Shown here: positions 43,104-54,467 of the stretch, piece after piece | Numbering within the stretch: the stretch's first letter is position 1 | Layout of the letters: every line of letters starts with the position of its first letter | Assembly: GCA_025504975.1 (NCBI GenBank) | Contig: JANUWI010000001.1 | Coordinates: 4,898,001-4,962,000 of the forward strand | Reading direction: 5' to 3' | Length of the DNA stretch: 64,000 nt | From: Plenodomus lindquistii | Taxonomy: Eukaryota; Ascomycota; Dothideomycetes; Pleosporales; Leptosphaeriaceae | Notes under the pieces: generated by a model | What the model was told of the DNA's origin: nothing | Database searches by the model: none | What the model saw: only the letters and a program-made list of their open reading frames with translations | Made by a program: the position numbers and the translations under genes

Positions 43104-44671
43104 TGTTACAATTAATAGTGTGTAAGGTATTCGTCCAGGGAAAGACTATGTTAAGTATCTATCCCAGGCCTGCCAGCAGTCTCGTCGCCGGCGACGATGG
43201 ACGAAGAGAAGAAGGCAAAAAGAACTTGAGAAAGAAAACACCAAACAAACTCTCCCAGAGAGCGAAGCGAATTGAACGAGTGCAAGGTTGAAGTAAGTGA
43301 GCTCCAGGCTCGGCACCAGCTGACTATATATCGCTTCAAGGTGTTTGGGTCAGGGCAGGCGCTGATGATGATCTTCTCCCCGGATCACTTAGGGGTGGAC
43401 AGACTAGTAGTGGGACCTCCATACAATGGTCTGTGCACCCAGCTTCCGCCTTCTAGATTAGTGCTTCATACCCAGGAGAGCGGAGGCCCAGACGGTGCCA
43501 GGAAGCAGAGGCTTGTTCCGGGACCTTCAGGTCATCGAAGATGCATTGGGATGAGGCCACAAGGCTGGATTGACGCCCAGCATCCCAAGCTCATTGGAGA
43601 CGACTGTCACGCGTCAGGCACTTGGCGTGGAGACCGTGTACGAAAGCGGGGCGGACCTGATGCGGCTCCAGTCTCGCTTCCACAAGCTGGTACAGCTTGT
43701 GCTGGGTGGATCCACGAAGCACTGCGATGGGGCGTTGACAGAAGGTTCTGTTGCAATTCCAGTAGGAGCTGACCAGGGTACACAAATCAGGTCGACGAAT
43801 GACGCGTGTCCTGAATCCGTTGACAACAACAGCCAAGTCCGGCTGGTTTCGAGCCGATTGAGAACAGCTTGGCAGTCGCCTAAATGGGCAGTTTTGAAAC
43901 CTGGGTAGACCTGGAGCAGGACCGTGGAAGATGGACAAGATGTTCGTTATAGATCCACCTAACGTTCCCGCGTGCCGATCGTTGCATGGCGCTAGCCAAT
44001 TAGCGCGTGTGATGCCACTAACCGGAGACAGGCACAACCCCAGAAAGTGAAGAATAGCCAAACCCTAGAGCGTCCTCGAACGCCAAGCTGTCACACATCT
44101 CAATAAGCTTTGTCGCGATACAATCGCAAATACCACACCACATCATCTCGAACCGAGAGACTGTTCCTAGGCCATCTTCAAGCCTTTTGTGCGCGTGTGT
44201 ATCCACCTCGAATTGCGATCCTTCGAAGACAAGCAACTACTGCGAGTACGCTCCGCTTCTCCGCACCTGCAGGATCACCAAGCCGCTTAATGTACCTTGA
44301 CTAGGCTAAGCACGTTGTTTGCTTACCACATTGGGCAAGTTTACTCTATCAAGAGCTGAAGATGCAATTGAGCGAATGCTTAGCGAGGTTTCAGCCTCCG
44401 CTTCATCCCTTCGCCCTTCCCAAAAGACGTGCAACTGTGTGCGGAATTCGCACATTCACCCGCCTTGCGGACGTTCCAGCCAGAACATCATGACTTTAGA
44501 CTCCTGGGGTTGCGGGATAGTGGCGAGGTGGCGTTTATGGGAGTGCTTTATTACTTTGCCTGCCCGTTGCTGAGGCAGAGACCATAGGTACCCATTCTTC
44601 ATCGGCTCATTTCGCATCGATCTGAAGATCACCGAATTCTCATACACCAGTCTATTCTATAATCAAACACG
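43104..44671. other. Shared promoter region of the ZIP and CDF genes
   Basis: 1.57 kb between divergent metal-transporter genes. Open frames at 43272-44061 on both strands have no family resemblance. I found no repeat or RNA gene. Confidence 0.45.
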
Positions 44672-46300
44672 ATGGCTTCCGAATCAAATGGTATGTATCA
44701 TGGATCCGAACGCGTGGTCCTCATGTGTCTGACATTGTCCAGTCTCACCTGGTAGCCAATCCCAAGGCCAAGGTGCTCAAGAAACAATGGCTCCAGCCAA
44801 GGTCGATCAAACCTCGTCCAAGGCGTTGTCAAGTCAGCCCACTGGCGCTGCCGGACAGAGGTCTGATGCCATTGAACAGCTCCCCTTTGAAGACAATGCA
44901 TCCGCCCACTCAGCCAAGGACGATGCTACTGTCACTGTCAACGAAGATCCCTTGGATCTTGGTAGACATCGCCGAGATGTTACGCAGAAACGGATGAAGG
45001 CGGACTACCCGCTGGCCAAGCCTAAGCACCTGAAGGTAGCCTCGTCTATCTTCCCCACCATCGAGTCTCGGATCTGACCTGAGGCAGAAATTCTACACGA
45101 GACAAAACGCTTTGATCGACCAGTTCCTCCAAAGCGGGGATGAGGAACGGCTGGCCGCTCTCGATCATCTCCAGAATGGACCTAAAGTGCGGTTTGCTGT
45201 CAACGCATCCTTCGCCGTCAACTTCTGCCTATTCGTTATCCAGATGTACGCTGCCATCTCGACAGGATCACTTTCCCTGTTTGCTACGGCTGCGGATGCT
45301 TTCATGGATCTCGTGTCGTCAGTTGTCATGCTAGTCACCTCCCGCATGGCGGCCCGGCCAAGCGTCTACAAGTACCCCGTGGGGCGGACGCGCATTGAAA
45401 CGATTGGCATCATCATGTTCTGCTGTCTCATGACTACAGTAGCCATACAACTGATTGTAAGCGCTCTCTTCCGCTCGATCCCTACTTTCGCTTACACATG
45501 CTCAGATCGAATCAGGCCGAGCTCTTGGGGGCGGAGCCAAGGACTCGGAGGAACTCCACATCATACCCATTGCATTCGTGTCATTGGCTAGTAAGTATTC
45601 ACAACTCTGACAGCCTCAGGCTAGTCTAACGTGAACAGTTTTTTGCAAGGGTTCGCTCTGCGTTTTCTGCTTCATCTACCGCCGTTACCCTGCTGTGCAT
45701 GTCTTCTTCATCGACCACCGCAATGACATCGTCGTCAACGCTTTCGGTCTTGCCATGTCTATTGTTGGTAGCCGAGTGGTTTGGTATGTGGATCCAATCG
45801 GTGCCATCCTGATCGGTCTCTTGATTCTCTTCTCTTGGGCTGCCAACGCCTTTGATCATGTCTGGCTGCTCGTTGGCAAGTCTGCGCCCAAGAATTTCCT
45901 CTCGAAGCTCATATACTTGGTCGTGACACACGACACACGCATTCAGAAGGTCGATACGGTATGTGTTCGAAACTCCACGTGCGGTCTTGACTAGTGCTAA
46001 TAAACATGACAGTGCCGAGCCTACCACGCTGGACAAAAATACTACGTCGAAGTCGACATTGTCATGGACGAAGAGCTCCCGCTCAAAATCACCCACGATG
46101 TCTCGCAGACACTCCAACGAAAGCTCGAGGGTCTGGCCGACGTAGAAAGAGCATACGTTCATGTTGACTACGAGGACGAACACGACATCTACGAGGAACA
46201 CAAGCCTCTTTACGAAGTTACGCAATCACGGACGATCAAAGAGCGCGCCAAGGCGTTACGATGGATCTTTGGAAAGAAACAGGAAGATCCTGAAGATTAG
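44672..46300 (+). CDS. Cation diffusion facilitator, Mn-type
   Basis: Proton-coupled efflux or sequestration transporter for divalent metal ions, 457 aa. Six exons: 44672-44690, 44743-45035, 45088-45456, 45506-45590, 45639-45958 and 46013-46300; all phases agree. A disordered N-terminus is followed by KKFYTRQNALIDQFL and six membrane helices. The TM2 site reads DAFMD and the TM5 site DHRND, both DxxxD. That pattern is characteristic of manganese-transporting CDFs (plant MTP8-11 type), whereas zinc CDFs have HxxxD. TM5 continues DIVVNAFGLAMS. The cytosolic C-terminal domain (YYVEVDIVMDEELPLKITHD) is the usual CDF dimerisation fold. Location (vacuole, Golgi or plasma membrane) cannot be read from sequence. 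Confidence 0.88.
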
Positions 46301-46594
46301 ACGGCTCACGCCAAAGTAGAAGTAATGTTTTTCGGGTACGATGTAGGTAGGGGCGGCGGACTGTGAGGTATACATACGGACCTGTGCGATGAACTATACA
46401 TACGGACCCATGCAATGTGGTAAAAGTCATTTTTGTTTTCAGAAGTAGTGAATTTCCCTAGCTCACGCGACTTGACTAACCGAGCTCTAATCCAAAAGAC
46501 TGCCTGATCAAGACATTCACCCAGTACTACTTAGTATGAGTAGTCCCAAAAACCCACAATGTTCCATACATCCATCCACACGTCCCTCACAGTG

Positions 46595-48262
46595 TCATTC
46601 ATCCTCAATCACCATACACGCCCAACCCGGCCTCCGCTCAGACATCCTCTCCACACCATCGGCCTGCCCGTCTGGCTCAATAACCGCATCATCGTCACTA
46701 AAAGCAATATCGTCAGTCTCGTCAGTCTCGCGAACCTCGCTAATCTCAGGCTCCGCCCAATGAACTACCTTTTTGCTCTCTCGCTGCTCAACCACCTCTT
46801 GCGCTATCTCCGGCACCTCATAATCTCGACTCTCCCTCCTAGCCTCCTCTAGTCCTTCACGTCCAGTGATCTTCCTGATAGTCGTGGATCGCCGCATCCT
46901 AGATCGATCGTATGAACCTCGCTGCTCAGGCTCATGCTCAGCAGACTCTCCATCCGCCGCGTCCGCAGACTCTTCGATGAGCGTAGAGTCAGAAGAAGCG
47001 GACGAAGATCGGCTCCTTGATCGCGCTGAGAATCGTGGCAGGATGGGTAGATTCATGACATTTGTGCGTCTCCGTCCCGCCGGTCGACCACGTGCCAGAT
47101 CCGTAGGCGTTGTTTTGAGAGCAAACGCCTCGTTGACTTCGGCGAGCTCTATGGAACTGAGACCCGGGATATCAGCGAGCCTGGAGCGCAGACGTCCGCG
47201 TGTCATCGGTTCCGTGCGGTCAGGTGCAGCGTTGAGCGTATCACTCGATGTCGGTAGCGTGGCGAGAAAGCCAGGGCCCTTTTGATCAGTCGCTGTTGTT
47301 GTTGATGATTCTTCCTGGGGATCCCAGATTGCGGTGTCAACAGAGCTTATGCTGTCGACTGATCGTGCTCTGGCTTGTCGTGATTCCAACGCCATTCTAT
47401 CCACTCTTTGTCTTTGTTTTCGCTCGCGTAGACTTACTTTTCTCGATCCGTTCCTCTCGAGCACCATCTGTGCCTTCTCGTCCTTTGGGGCGTCCTGCTG
47501 CCTTTTGTACCGACGGTCATCACGTATATCCCACTCTTTCTTAAAAAAAGCGGGATCCTTCTCATCTACTACATGACCCTGCTCTTGCTTCGTCTGCGCA
47601 TCTCCAAAGTGACTCTCAAGCGACTCGTGGAATTGCATACGTTCAGCGCTTTTCTTGTACCAGTCGGACAAAGCCACGATATCTGCGCCTGAGTACTCGC
47701 CGTTTCTGCGCGCGCGGAACGAGTTCATGCCCATTTCGCGGACGACGGACGAGTCGTGTGGGAAGGAGAGCCATATCAGGTTCATTTCCCAGATTGAGAC
47801 GGGCGGTCCGATCATCAGCCTGGTTTGAATGTGGGTGAGTAGGTTTGCGACACCAGCGATGGGTAGTTCGAACGCAGTCCAGGTGCGATAGATGGATACT
47901 GCGACACCGACGGAGGGTTGGGTGAGGAAGAGCGTCCGGGGATGTGCGAGGCCGGAGGCTTGGACGACTTTCTTCATTATCCATTTCAGACCGAGTGGTG
48001 TGACGTCGGTGGACTGTATGTCTATGCCTACAAAAGGAGCACGTAGAGCTATTCGGGCGACTCGCTTGGGCAGGGCGGCGGTGCATGGAGCGGGGAGGAG
48101 CCAGTCTCCAAGCTTTGGGATCAAGTGTAAGACCGCGTTGAGCGGAATCTTAGGCGGAAGCTCGTCTATGACCTCTTCGCCGTTGATCGCAAAGATGACA
48201 TGTGGAGGTGAACGGGCGTTGTATGGGAGCGTGCTTGGTGGGAAGTCGAGGAGATTAGACAT
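46595..48262 (-). CDS. Conserved hypothetical protein
   Basis: Intronless, 555 aa with a good ATG at 48262. I do not recognise a family. The first 220 residues look globular, with alternating hydrophobic segments (PPHVIFAINGEEVIDELPPK, AVLHLIPKLGDWLLPAP, ALRAPFVGIDIQSTDVTPLG, LKWIMKKVVQASG, WEMNLIWLSFPHDSSVVREM). From about residue 225 the sequence is charged and low-complexity, with Lys/Arg/Glu-rich coiled-coil-like stretches (RKVSLRERKQRQRVDRMALE), Arg-Ser runs (RFSARSRSRSSSASSDST) and an acidic C-terminus. The early segment could be a degenerate BTB-like fold, but the evidence is thin. It is probably a cytosolic or nuclear regulatory protein; function unknown. Confidence 0.65.
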   Translation of the reverse strand: MSNLLDFPPSTLPYNARSPPHVIFAINGEEVIDELPPKIPLNAVLHLIPKLGDWLLPAPCTAALPKRVARIALRAPFVGIDIQSTDVTPLGLKWIMKKVVQASGLAHPRTLFLTQPSVGVAVSIYRTWTAFELPIAGVANLLTHIQTRLMIGPPVSIWEMNLIWLSFPHDSSVVREMGMNSFRARRNGEYSGADIVALSDWYKKSAERMQFHESLESHFGDAQTKQEQGHVVDEKDPAFFKKEWDIRDDRRYKRQQDAPKDEKAQMVLERNGSRKVSLRERKQRQRVDRMALESRQARARSVDSISSVDTAIWDPQEESSTTTATDQKGPGFLATLPTSSDTLNAAPDRTEPMTRGRLRSRLADIPGLSSIELAEVNEAFALKTTPTDLARGRPAGRRRTNVMNLPILPRFSARSRSRSSSASSDSTLIEESADAADGESAEHEPEQRGSYDRSRMRRSTTIRKITGREGLEEARRESRDYEVPEIAQEVVEQRESKKVVHWAEPEISEVRETDETDDIAFSDDDAVIEPDGQADGVERMSERRPGWACMVIEDE

Positions 48263-48788
48263 TGTCGTGTGTGCTGGAGGGTCGAGAGGCGAAACCGCGG
48301 AAGTTTATTGTTGCAAGTTGGCTGCAAAAAGTTTGCGTGTCAAGATAAACATGAGATACATTATATTCCTAGATGGTGAAAATGGGTACGCTAGCGTGAT
48401 TCTCTTAGGTTCCTGCGGTGAATCAGCGTTCGGTATGGTACCGTTTGCCGCCGGACCACAAACGACAAAGACGAAATGGTCGCGCGTGCAGAAAATAAAT
48501 GTTGCACATCGTGTTTTGGAATGCTGTAGACATTATCTTTCGCTGTGTCGACTGTAAATATTCAAACGCTACTGGTAACGCCAGATATGCATTGTGACCA
48601 CACATCAAAGACATGACCCAACCACAATGTCTCGGTCTGGACCGTAGGTTATGCAGGTCGCTCCTATATTTTGTAGTAGCGCCTCATAATATATTTCCTA
48701 CCTCTTTCAAATCTTTGAGATTCTCGCTTGCTTAATAAGCCGCATTCTCGTGAAAGCCTGAGAAATCATACTCAACACCGTACTCACC
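48263..48788. other. Divergent intergenic region, no gene seen
   Basis: 526 bp between two uncharacterised divergent genes. No repeat or RNA gene was recognised. Confidence 0.5.
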
Positions 48789-49529
48789 ATGTCACCGCCC
48801 CGTAACAAGGTCACCAATGATTCTCTACGTCGTTTCATTCTGGAAACAGTGCGAATTCGACGCATGGAACCAGTCGGAAAAGGGTCTTCCAACCCGCTCG
48901 ATGCGTACATCAACGAACGCACACCACCTAGGGAGAACGATTCGAAGGTGGGACAACTAGTCGATATATTCGAATCGAAGATGAATTGGCAGAAACGATG
49001 GGACGGTTGGTACTGGTCAGCACCTGTCTACGAGGATTTTGGTATCATTGCCGATGTGGAGTTGAAAAAGAGAGGAGAGTGGAAATTTGGAAGTGAAGAT
49101 GAAGAGGAGATGTCTAGTGAGTGCTCTGGATCTGACATTAAAAGAAAATGAGAGGTAAGGCATGACTTTAGGGCTATACCTCCTGGACCTAGATACTGTA
49201 AGAAGCGTGAAAATTGCCATCCACTTGAAGAATCACATTCCGTTTGACAGTGATGCTGATGCCAATGCAGTGGCTCTTTTCTGTAGCCATTGCGCCTTTC
49301 TCGCTGTCTTCCCACCGCACTTCCTCTGCCAAGTTGTTCGCACGGTTGTGCCCATGGAATGTTCGCAAGCTTTCGTGAAGCAGACAAGGAAGCTACTTCC
49401 CGAAAACACACGTGGAGATGGTTGCATAGTCTGGAGACCATGAATTTGAATGCGGTAATATATGAGGAAGATGCGCCGTGGCTGAAGGATACACTGAAGA
49501 ATATACCGAAGGCGATTGAGAAGGACTAG
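48789..49529 (+). CDS. Hypothetical protein, exon structure uncertain
   Basis: The first part, 48789-49116, is a credible coding exon beginning MSPPRNKVTNDSLRRFILET and including WQKRWDGWYWSAPVYEDFG. Read unspliced it ends at 49151 (120 aa). A GTGAGT donor at 49117 suggests a second exon. The frame ending at 49529 (KEATSRKHTWRWLHSLETMN, then YEEDAPWLKDTLKNIPKAIE) looks protein-like and would be joined through the CAG at 49380-49382, giving an unusually long intron of about 266 nt. I cannot decide between one exon, two, or additional small exons. No family was recognised. Confidence 0.4.
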
Positions 49530-49836
49530 CTGGCGTGAGATGCAGTAGCTCCATGTTCTAGACAATCAGCCATCTGCATGCGATACCTTTGCTCCCGTGT
49601 CATACTTGCCTGTCAGCATTGCATATTGTGTTGTTGCGTATTGCGCTCGTCTCGGAACGCGTGGATCCCGTGCTGGCGTGTCGACACGTTAGGCGACCAG
49701 TGCACCAGTGAATACAAAAAGCGGGGCAGGGACATAGACAAAGGTCTTGAGACTGGTACATCGAGAGCAACCACAGTACTTCACTGATTCACAAACCTTT
49801 CAGAGCCGAACAACAAGCCTCATCCAAATCGCCCCC

Positions 49837-50235
49837 ATGCCAGGCCTGTCCGCAATGCCAATCCTCCGCTACATCTCCACTCTCTTCGCAACCATCTTCC
49901 TCGGTTTCGGCACAACGTACATTTCCTACCCACGTACCGGGTACTCACTCTTCGGCTTCTCGAGCGAGCCGACTAGTCATGCAGACTGGGAAGTTATGGA
50001 ACGCGTCATGGTACTGTTTGGTGCGAAAGACTTGTTCCTCGGCGCTGCCATTTTCATCTCAACGTGGTTTGGGACGAGGAGGAGCGCAGGGCTGATTCTA
50101 GTGGCGGCGAGCGCGTGTGCAGGTGTAGATGGCTACGTGGTTGGAAATGAGGCGGGGGAGAACCATTGGAACCATTGGGGATATGGAAGTGTGATGGGTA
50201 TTGTTGGATTGGTGATGGCTGGGTTGTTGGGGTAA
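49837..50235 (+). CDS. DUF4267-type small membrane protein
   Basis: 132 aa, intronless, first ATG at 49837 (the frame is open 90 nt upstream without ATG). Four hydrophobic segments: LRYISTLFATIFLGFGTTYI, MVLFGAKDLFLGAAIFISTW, AGLILVAASACAGVDGYVVG and GSVMGIVGLVMAGLLG. The order (GFGTTYISYP, then FGAKDLFLGAAIF, then a GHW-like NHWGYG) fits the fungal/bacterial DUF4267 family, whose function is unknown. It probably lies in an internal or plasma membrane. Confidence 0.65.
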   Translation: MPGLSAMPILRYISTLFATIFLGFGTTYISYPRTGYSLFGFSSEPTSHADWEVMERVMVLFGAKDLFLGAAIFISTWFGTRRSAGLILVAASACAGVDGYVVGNEAGENHWNHWGYGSVMGIVGLVMAGLLG

Positions 50236-50496
50236 GAAGGAAACGAGAGGTTTAAGACGGCTCCAAGCAGTCGACAGAACATAGGTATGCAGACATGATG
50301 CCACTTTCGAAGCAACGCGAAACGAACATTAGCGCATCATTGAATGCTTGCCACTGTCTGTCAGTATCAAAGGTGCGATTCTTTGTGCAGGAGTTTCGAT
50401 GTATCACGTGCAGCGTACCTTTAGCGCGAATCGAGGCGCGTCACCCTCGAACCCTGACATCCCACGTCATTTCAGACAGAATTGACCACGCTTGCC

Positions 50497-52082
50497 ATGA
50501 CTGATGTGTGGAGCGGCGACATCGTACTGCCAAATGGCGAATTGATTGCAGGCAACTTCTCCTTCTTCCACCCCAATCACGTCGTCGCTAACTGGTACAG
50601 ATGTTGGGCTTTCCACGCTGAATGTCGCGTCAACGCCAGCAATATCCGTCTCCCGCCGTCTGCGCTTTCTATCAACAGTCGACACAGCTCGTATACCACT
50701 TTACCTGGCCGCTGGGCCTAGTCTGGATGTCTGGACATCAAGCGAAGCCACGGAGACATGGTTCGAGTCCATACTGCTAAGCAAGCCTGCGAGTGCAGCA
50801 GATGATTCTGATCCTGGTGGTGGTGGTGGTGACTGGTGGGATCTCGCGCGCTCGCAGGCTCCAGTGGGGATTTTGGTACAGGTCGATCATGAAGGACAAG
50901 ACGTGCCTAGGTCTCGAGTCACCGAGATACTTTTTTATGGCACAATCGCTGCGGCTGGTCCTGGTGGCTTACCAGCCTCACGTACGCTCACGGAATCGCT
51001 GGTCGATCAGCTGCCCGAACTTCAAGTCCATGCCCTGCCCCTTTCGTCCGACCTCCTCAGAGATCAAGATGTCGAGATGTCCGACAACGCCGAGGCTCAG
51101 TTCCTTCCGCCCACACATGGCCAGCCATCTGCGCCCGTATCACCGAAACGCAAGCGCGATCTTTTCGAGGAGGCTACAATTGCAAACAGAAAAGTAAGAG
51201 GGAAGGGAGGACAAGGAGTCGCAGCCATGGCAGCCCGAGGGAACGAGTCCCAGCAAATGTTCAATCCGCGCAGGTCACTGTCGATGGACATGAAGGCCAC
51301 ATCAATTTCTGATACTCGGTCGGTATCTGCACACGGCCCTCCATCTCGGCCTACTTCTCGGCATCTGTCTCGATCATCCAGCCTGTCATCTGACAGACCC
51401 ACAAGCCGTAAGGATCCGCTTGATGCGCACAGCAAGCGCTCCACCTTATCACAGGTGGCTACGATACCTATCCAACCGGAGGAGCCTACCACCGAATCAA
51501 GGAACAAGGAGGCCCTCTCCAAGGTCGTCATGGCAGCTATGCGCATGCATGGTTTGCAACAGAAGAAGAGCAGATCACGCCGTTCGTCACTGGCTCCAGG
51601 TCTGCAAGATAGTGAACAGATGACTAAAGAGGCTCTTGCTGAGGAGGTTGCCAAGGATGATGAGTACAAGCTGATATACCACCAAGCTTATAAAGGAGCA
51701 GCATTGGCATTGGTGAGTCAACACGTTCATGGTTGTGCCACCGGAGCTGACAATTGTGTAGAGAAAGCACATGGCAGAGAAGCCGCTGCATGCCCAACCA
51801 GACCGATTGCGAGACGTTGTGGAGAAGCTCTTGACCATATTTCTGACGGACCCTCTCTCCGAACCATTACCTTCAGCGACACCAATCGACCATGTTGCTA
51901 CACCGGGTAGTAAGAATCGTCTTGGTGTGCCAGGTTCTACACATGGACATGCGAGTCCCTTTGACCTGCCTAGCATAGGCCGTCGACCGGGCATGATGAG
52001 ATCTGTGACCGAAGGCCATGTTTCCACTGGATCGCCAGTCAGCAAAAGGAAGACGAACACATCCGAGCTTGCGGCTACTTGA
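50497..52082 (+). CDS. SLD7: Sld7-like DNA replication initiation factor
   Basis: In yeast Sld7 binds Sld3 and supports loading of Cdc45 at replication origins. Three exons: 50497-50551, 50601-51712 and 51762-52082, total 495 aa. The first intron begins GC, not GT: GCA-G|GCAACT ... CTAACTGGTACAG, 49 nt, with a perfect branch point. Only this joins MTDVWSGDIVLPNGELIA to the conserved LRFLSTVDTARIPLYLAAGP. The second intron is GTGAGT-CTGAC-TAG. The C-terminal Sld7 domain spans the last junction: DDEYKLIYHQAYKGAALALR, then DRLRDVVEKLLTIFLTDPL. The middle is long, Ser/Arg-rich and disordered, making the protein almost twice the size of yeast Sld7, as is usual in filamentous fungi. Confidence 0.8.
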
Positions 52083-53022
52083 GTATTACGAAGCCCCTCG
52101 GGTTCAGGGCAATAGCAACAGCCCAAATTCCTTGCGCAGACCGCCAACTTCTCTGCATTTGGGTACCCCAAATTCTGCAGGGAAGGTGACATCAAGACCT
52201 ATGTGAGCAGCGCACGACTGCTGCATCGCAACCTTGCTGTGTTAAGGTTGGTACGTCAAGACGACGACGCTCAGTTTACAACCTCGGATGCATCGGCCTC
52301 CTACGCAGCACCCTGGACCTGGGAGGTCCACAGCTTCGCCAGTATCTTTACAGCGGCGACTTGTCGCTACCCTCTTGGAGTCTCCGCATCAATAGGGCTG
52401 TCTGCTCAGCCCTCCTTCGATGCCAACAGGTGCTTTAACAACACTGTCCAAAGCGAATACAAGGCACGCGCTGCGGTCAGAATTGATGCTCCAGGTGACG
52501 CGGTCGCCCAAAAATTTAACAAAGGCATCAGGGCTATCGTCTAGTAAGCCTTCTCCCGATCAAGCATGAAGACGCCTGTAATGAGAACAAATGCTGAACT
52601 TGTAAAGGAATGACGTGAAGTACACGTACGCAGGACACAACTCGGTCGTGCACTCCGGTAATGGCCCGCCGGTTTGGGTCCACGATCATCCCGACTGGCG
52701 TTTTTTCGCTGTCTCAGCTGGGACAGGAGAAGGCAACTGTACATGTAGATCAACATCTGTGAGCGCCCGAACTTCAGAAGACATGCTTAAACGTATCATT
52801 CACACGCATACATTCTCTAAACAGACTCAAACAACATTTCCCTGAACGCCGTGTCATTGTCCAATCTATAATCTAGCCTCGGCAGTCCTCCATCTTCGCT
52901 CGCAAACCGTCTACAAATCCAACCATCCAGTCCTCAAGCTAACCTTTCCCCCAGCAACAAATTTTCACAGGTCATTCAATCCTCTCCATGCCCGCTCACC
53001 CTCAGATTCGAAGAAGTATTCC
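52083..53022. other. Intergenic, no gene seen
   Basis: 940 bp. Open frames at 52203-52544 and 52615-52845 have no recognisable product. The sequence is convergent 3' flank of SLD7 and the small minus-strand gene. Confidence 0.45.
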
Positions 53023-53349
53023 CTACTTCTGATCTCTCAGCCTCTCCATCTCCTTACTCCACAGTTCCAATTGTTCCGTAAGTGTGCGCACTTCCCCCAG
53101 GACCAGATCCAGGTGGCACAGGAATAGTACAACCATAACGCACACAAATACGCTAATGCCCTTGAGGCGGTTGTGGGGCCAGCCGAATTGCAATAGGAGC
53201 CAGGCATAGATTACTAGCGCCATCACGCCGCTATTGAGGCAGGCTTGCAGTATGGTGAGGTTGAGATGTTGGATGTGGGGAAGCGGAACAGGTGGCGGTG
53301 GGAATGGTGGCATTGTGGACCATGAGTCGGGAGATTGTAGGAAGCGCAT
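53023..53349 (-). CDS. Small two-helix membrane protein with C-terminal coiled coil
   Basis: 108 aa, intronless, ATG at 53349; no family recognised. After a Pro-rich N-terminus come two hydrophobic helices (ILQACLNSGVMALVIYAWLL and GISVFVCVMVVLFLCHLDLV) and then a charged helix with heptad-like leucines (EVRTLTEQLELWSKEMERL). The neighbouring gene at 54171 on the same strand has the same plan and alignable residues, suggesting a diverged tandem pair. Probably a fungal-specific membrane protein of unknown role. Confidence 0.5.
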   Translation of the reverse strand: MRFLQSPDSWSTMPPFPPPPVPLPHIQHLNLTILQACLNSGVMALVIYAWLLLQFGWPHNRLKGISVFVCVMVVLFLCHLDLVLGEVRTLTEQLELWSKEMERLRDQK

Positions 53350-54170
53350 TGTGGATGGAAAAGGGGAGATGGGGCGTTGTGGCGTGGTTGGCGAGGAGAT
53401 GGTGAGGAGACAGTCGTGAGTGTTCGTGTAGGTTATTTGTAGGCTTTGGTTTGTGTTTGACTGTTTGTTTGCTTGGCTACTTACATGTTTGACGCTTAGA
53501 AAGAATCCTACATCTTCTGGCGTCTTCGCTCAATGTCTCAGGTTGTTTATCATTACGATATCGCAGATGGGCTATGAAGGAGTGCGTTTTTATTGTGTCC
53601 CCATCCATCTTTCACATCATAACGCTCAACTCTGTATAGCAGCAGGGAGACTGCAGAGACAGCAATGTTGAATATAGTATTATCTTTGCTCCTCATAGAA
53701 ATACACGTATAGTGTGATCGATTTCAAAAGACTTTTGATGTAGCGTCTTAGCTACGGCGAATAGCGCCTGTGACCTTGGTGACTTGATACATACGAGAGC
53801 CTTCGCATCACAGTGGAGGTTCGTCCCCCTAAATGAAAGCAAAGCCCATACGGGCTCAGTGAACGAAAGCTCGAGGACTTCGCATAGCGGTTTCTCGTAG
53901 AAGCATGCGCGTGAGGATTATCCCAAAAGAAATATTAAAACATTTCGAATATACTTGATTCTTCAAGACCTAGAACAACCGGGACTACTAGATGCAACAA
54001 TCCTCCCCCCCCCCCCCAACTCATCAGAGCCACACCGCCAACTAACTCCAGAACTCATCCCACCTTGCAACTGCACTCTTTGAAGAATTATACCACATCA
54101 TGCTTTCACGCCCACAAGACCCTCCGCCCGAAACGCCAATCCTTGCATCAGACACCCCCTTTTCAACACC
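53350..54170. other. Intergenic with a poly(C) run
   Basis: 821 bp between the two small minus-strand genes. A C13 homopolymer lies at 54005-54017. No gene was seen. Confidence 0.5.
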
Positions 54171-54467
54171 CTACCCACTCCCCCCAGCAAACCTCCCCAC
54201 CCCCTCCCTCCCACCACCACCCACCCGCCTCACACCCCCACACTCCGTACACTGCTCCTGCACCGCCTTCAGCCTCCTTGTCAAAAGCTCGACTTCCTCC
54301 GTAAGCACCATTGTATCGTGGACCAGGGATCCGAGTATCCCGCCTAACAAGTCGAGCGCGGGGTTGTGTGCTGTGGGCCAACAGAGGAGGGTTATGGTGG
54401 TGCTGGAGAAGAGGGCTTTGAGGATGTTGAGGGGGTAGGTGTACCATTTTGAGAGGGGGGGCGTCAT
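54171..54467 (-). CDS. Small membrane protein, possible paralogue of the 53023 gene
   Basis: 98 aa from the ATG at 54467. YPLNILKALFSSTTITLLCW and LLGGILGSLVHDTMVL are moderately hydrophobic, followed by a coiled-coil-like helix EEVELLTRRLKAVQEQ and a Gly/Arg-rich tail. Aligned with the 53023 protein, LN-IL-A, a W-P-N stretch and VL-EV-LT-L recur in the same order. The ATG overlaps the stop of the upstream open frame as ATGA, so the true 5' structure may involve that frame. Low confidence as a separate gene. Confidence 0.35.
   Translation of the reverse strand: MTPPLSKWYTYPLNILKALFSSTTITLLCWPTAHNPALDLLGGILGSLVHDTMVLTEEVELLTRRLKAVQEQCTECGGVRRVGGGGREGVGRFAGGSG

Noticed and set aside
50482..50721. 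Unspliced continuation of the SLD7 start frame
   Set aside because: It leaves the conserved Sld7 sequence in another frame and ends soon after; the GC-AG intron restores the conserved body.
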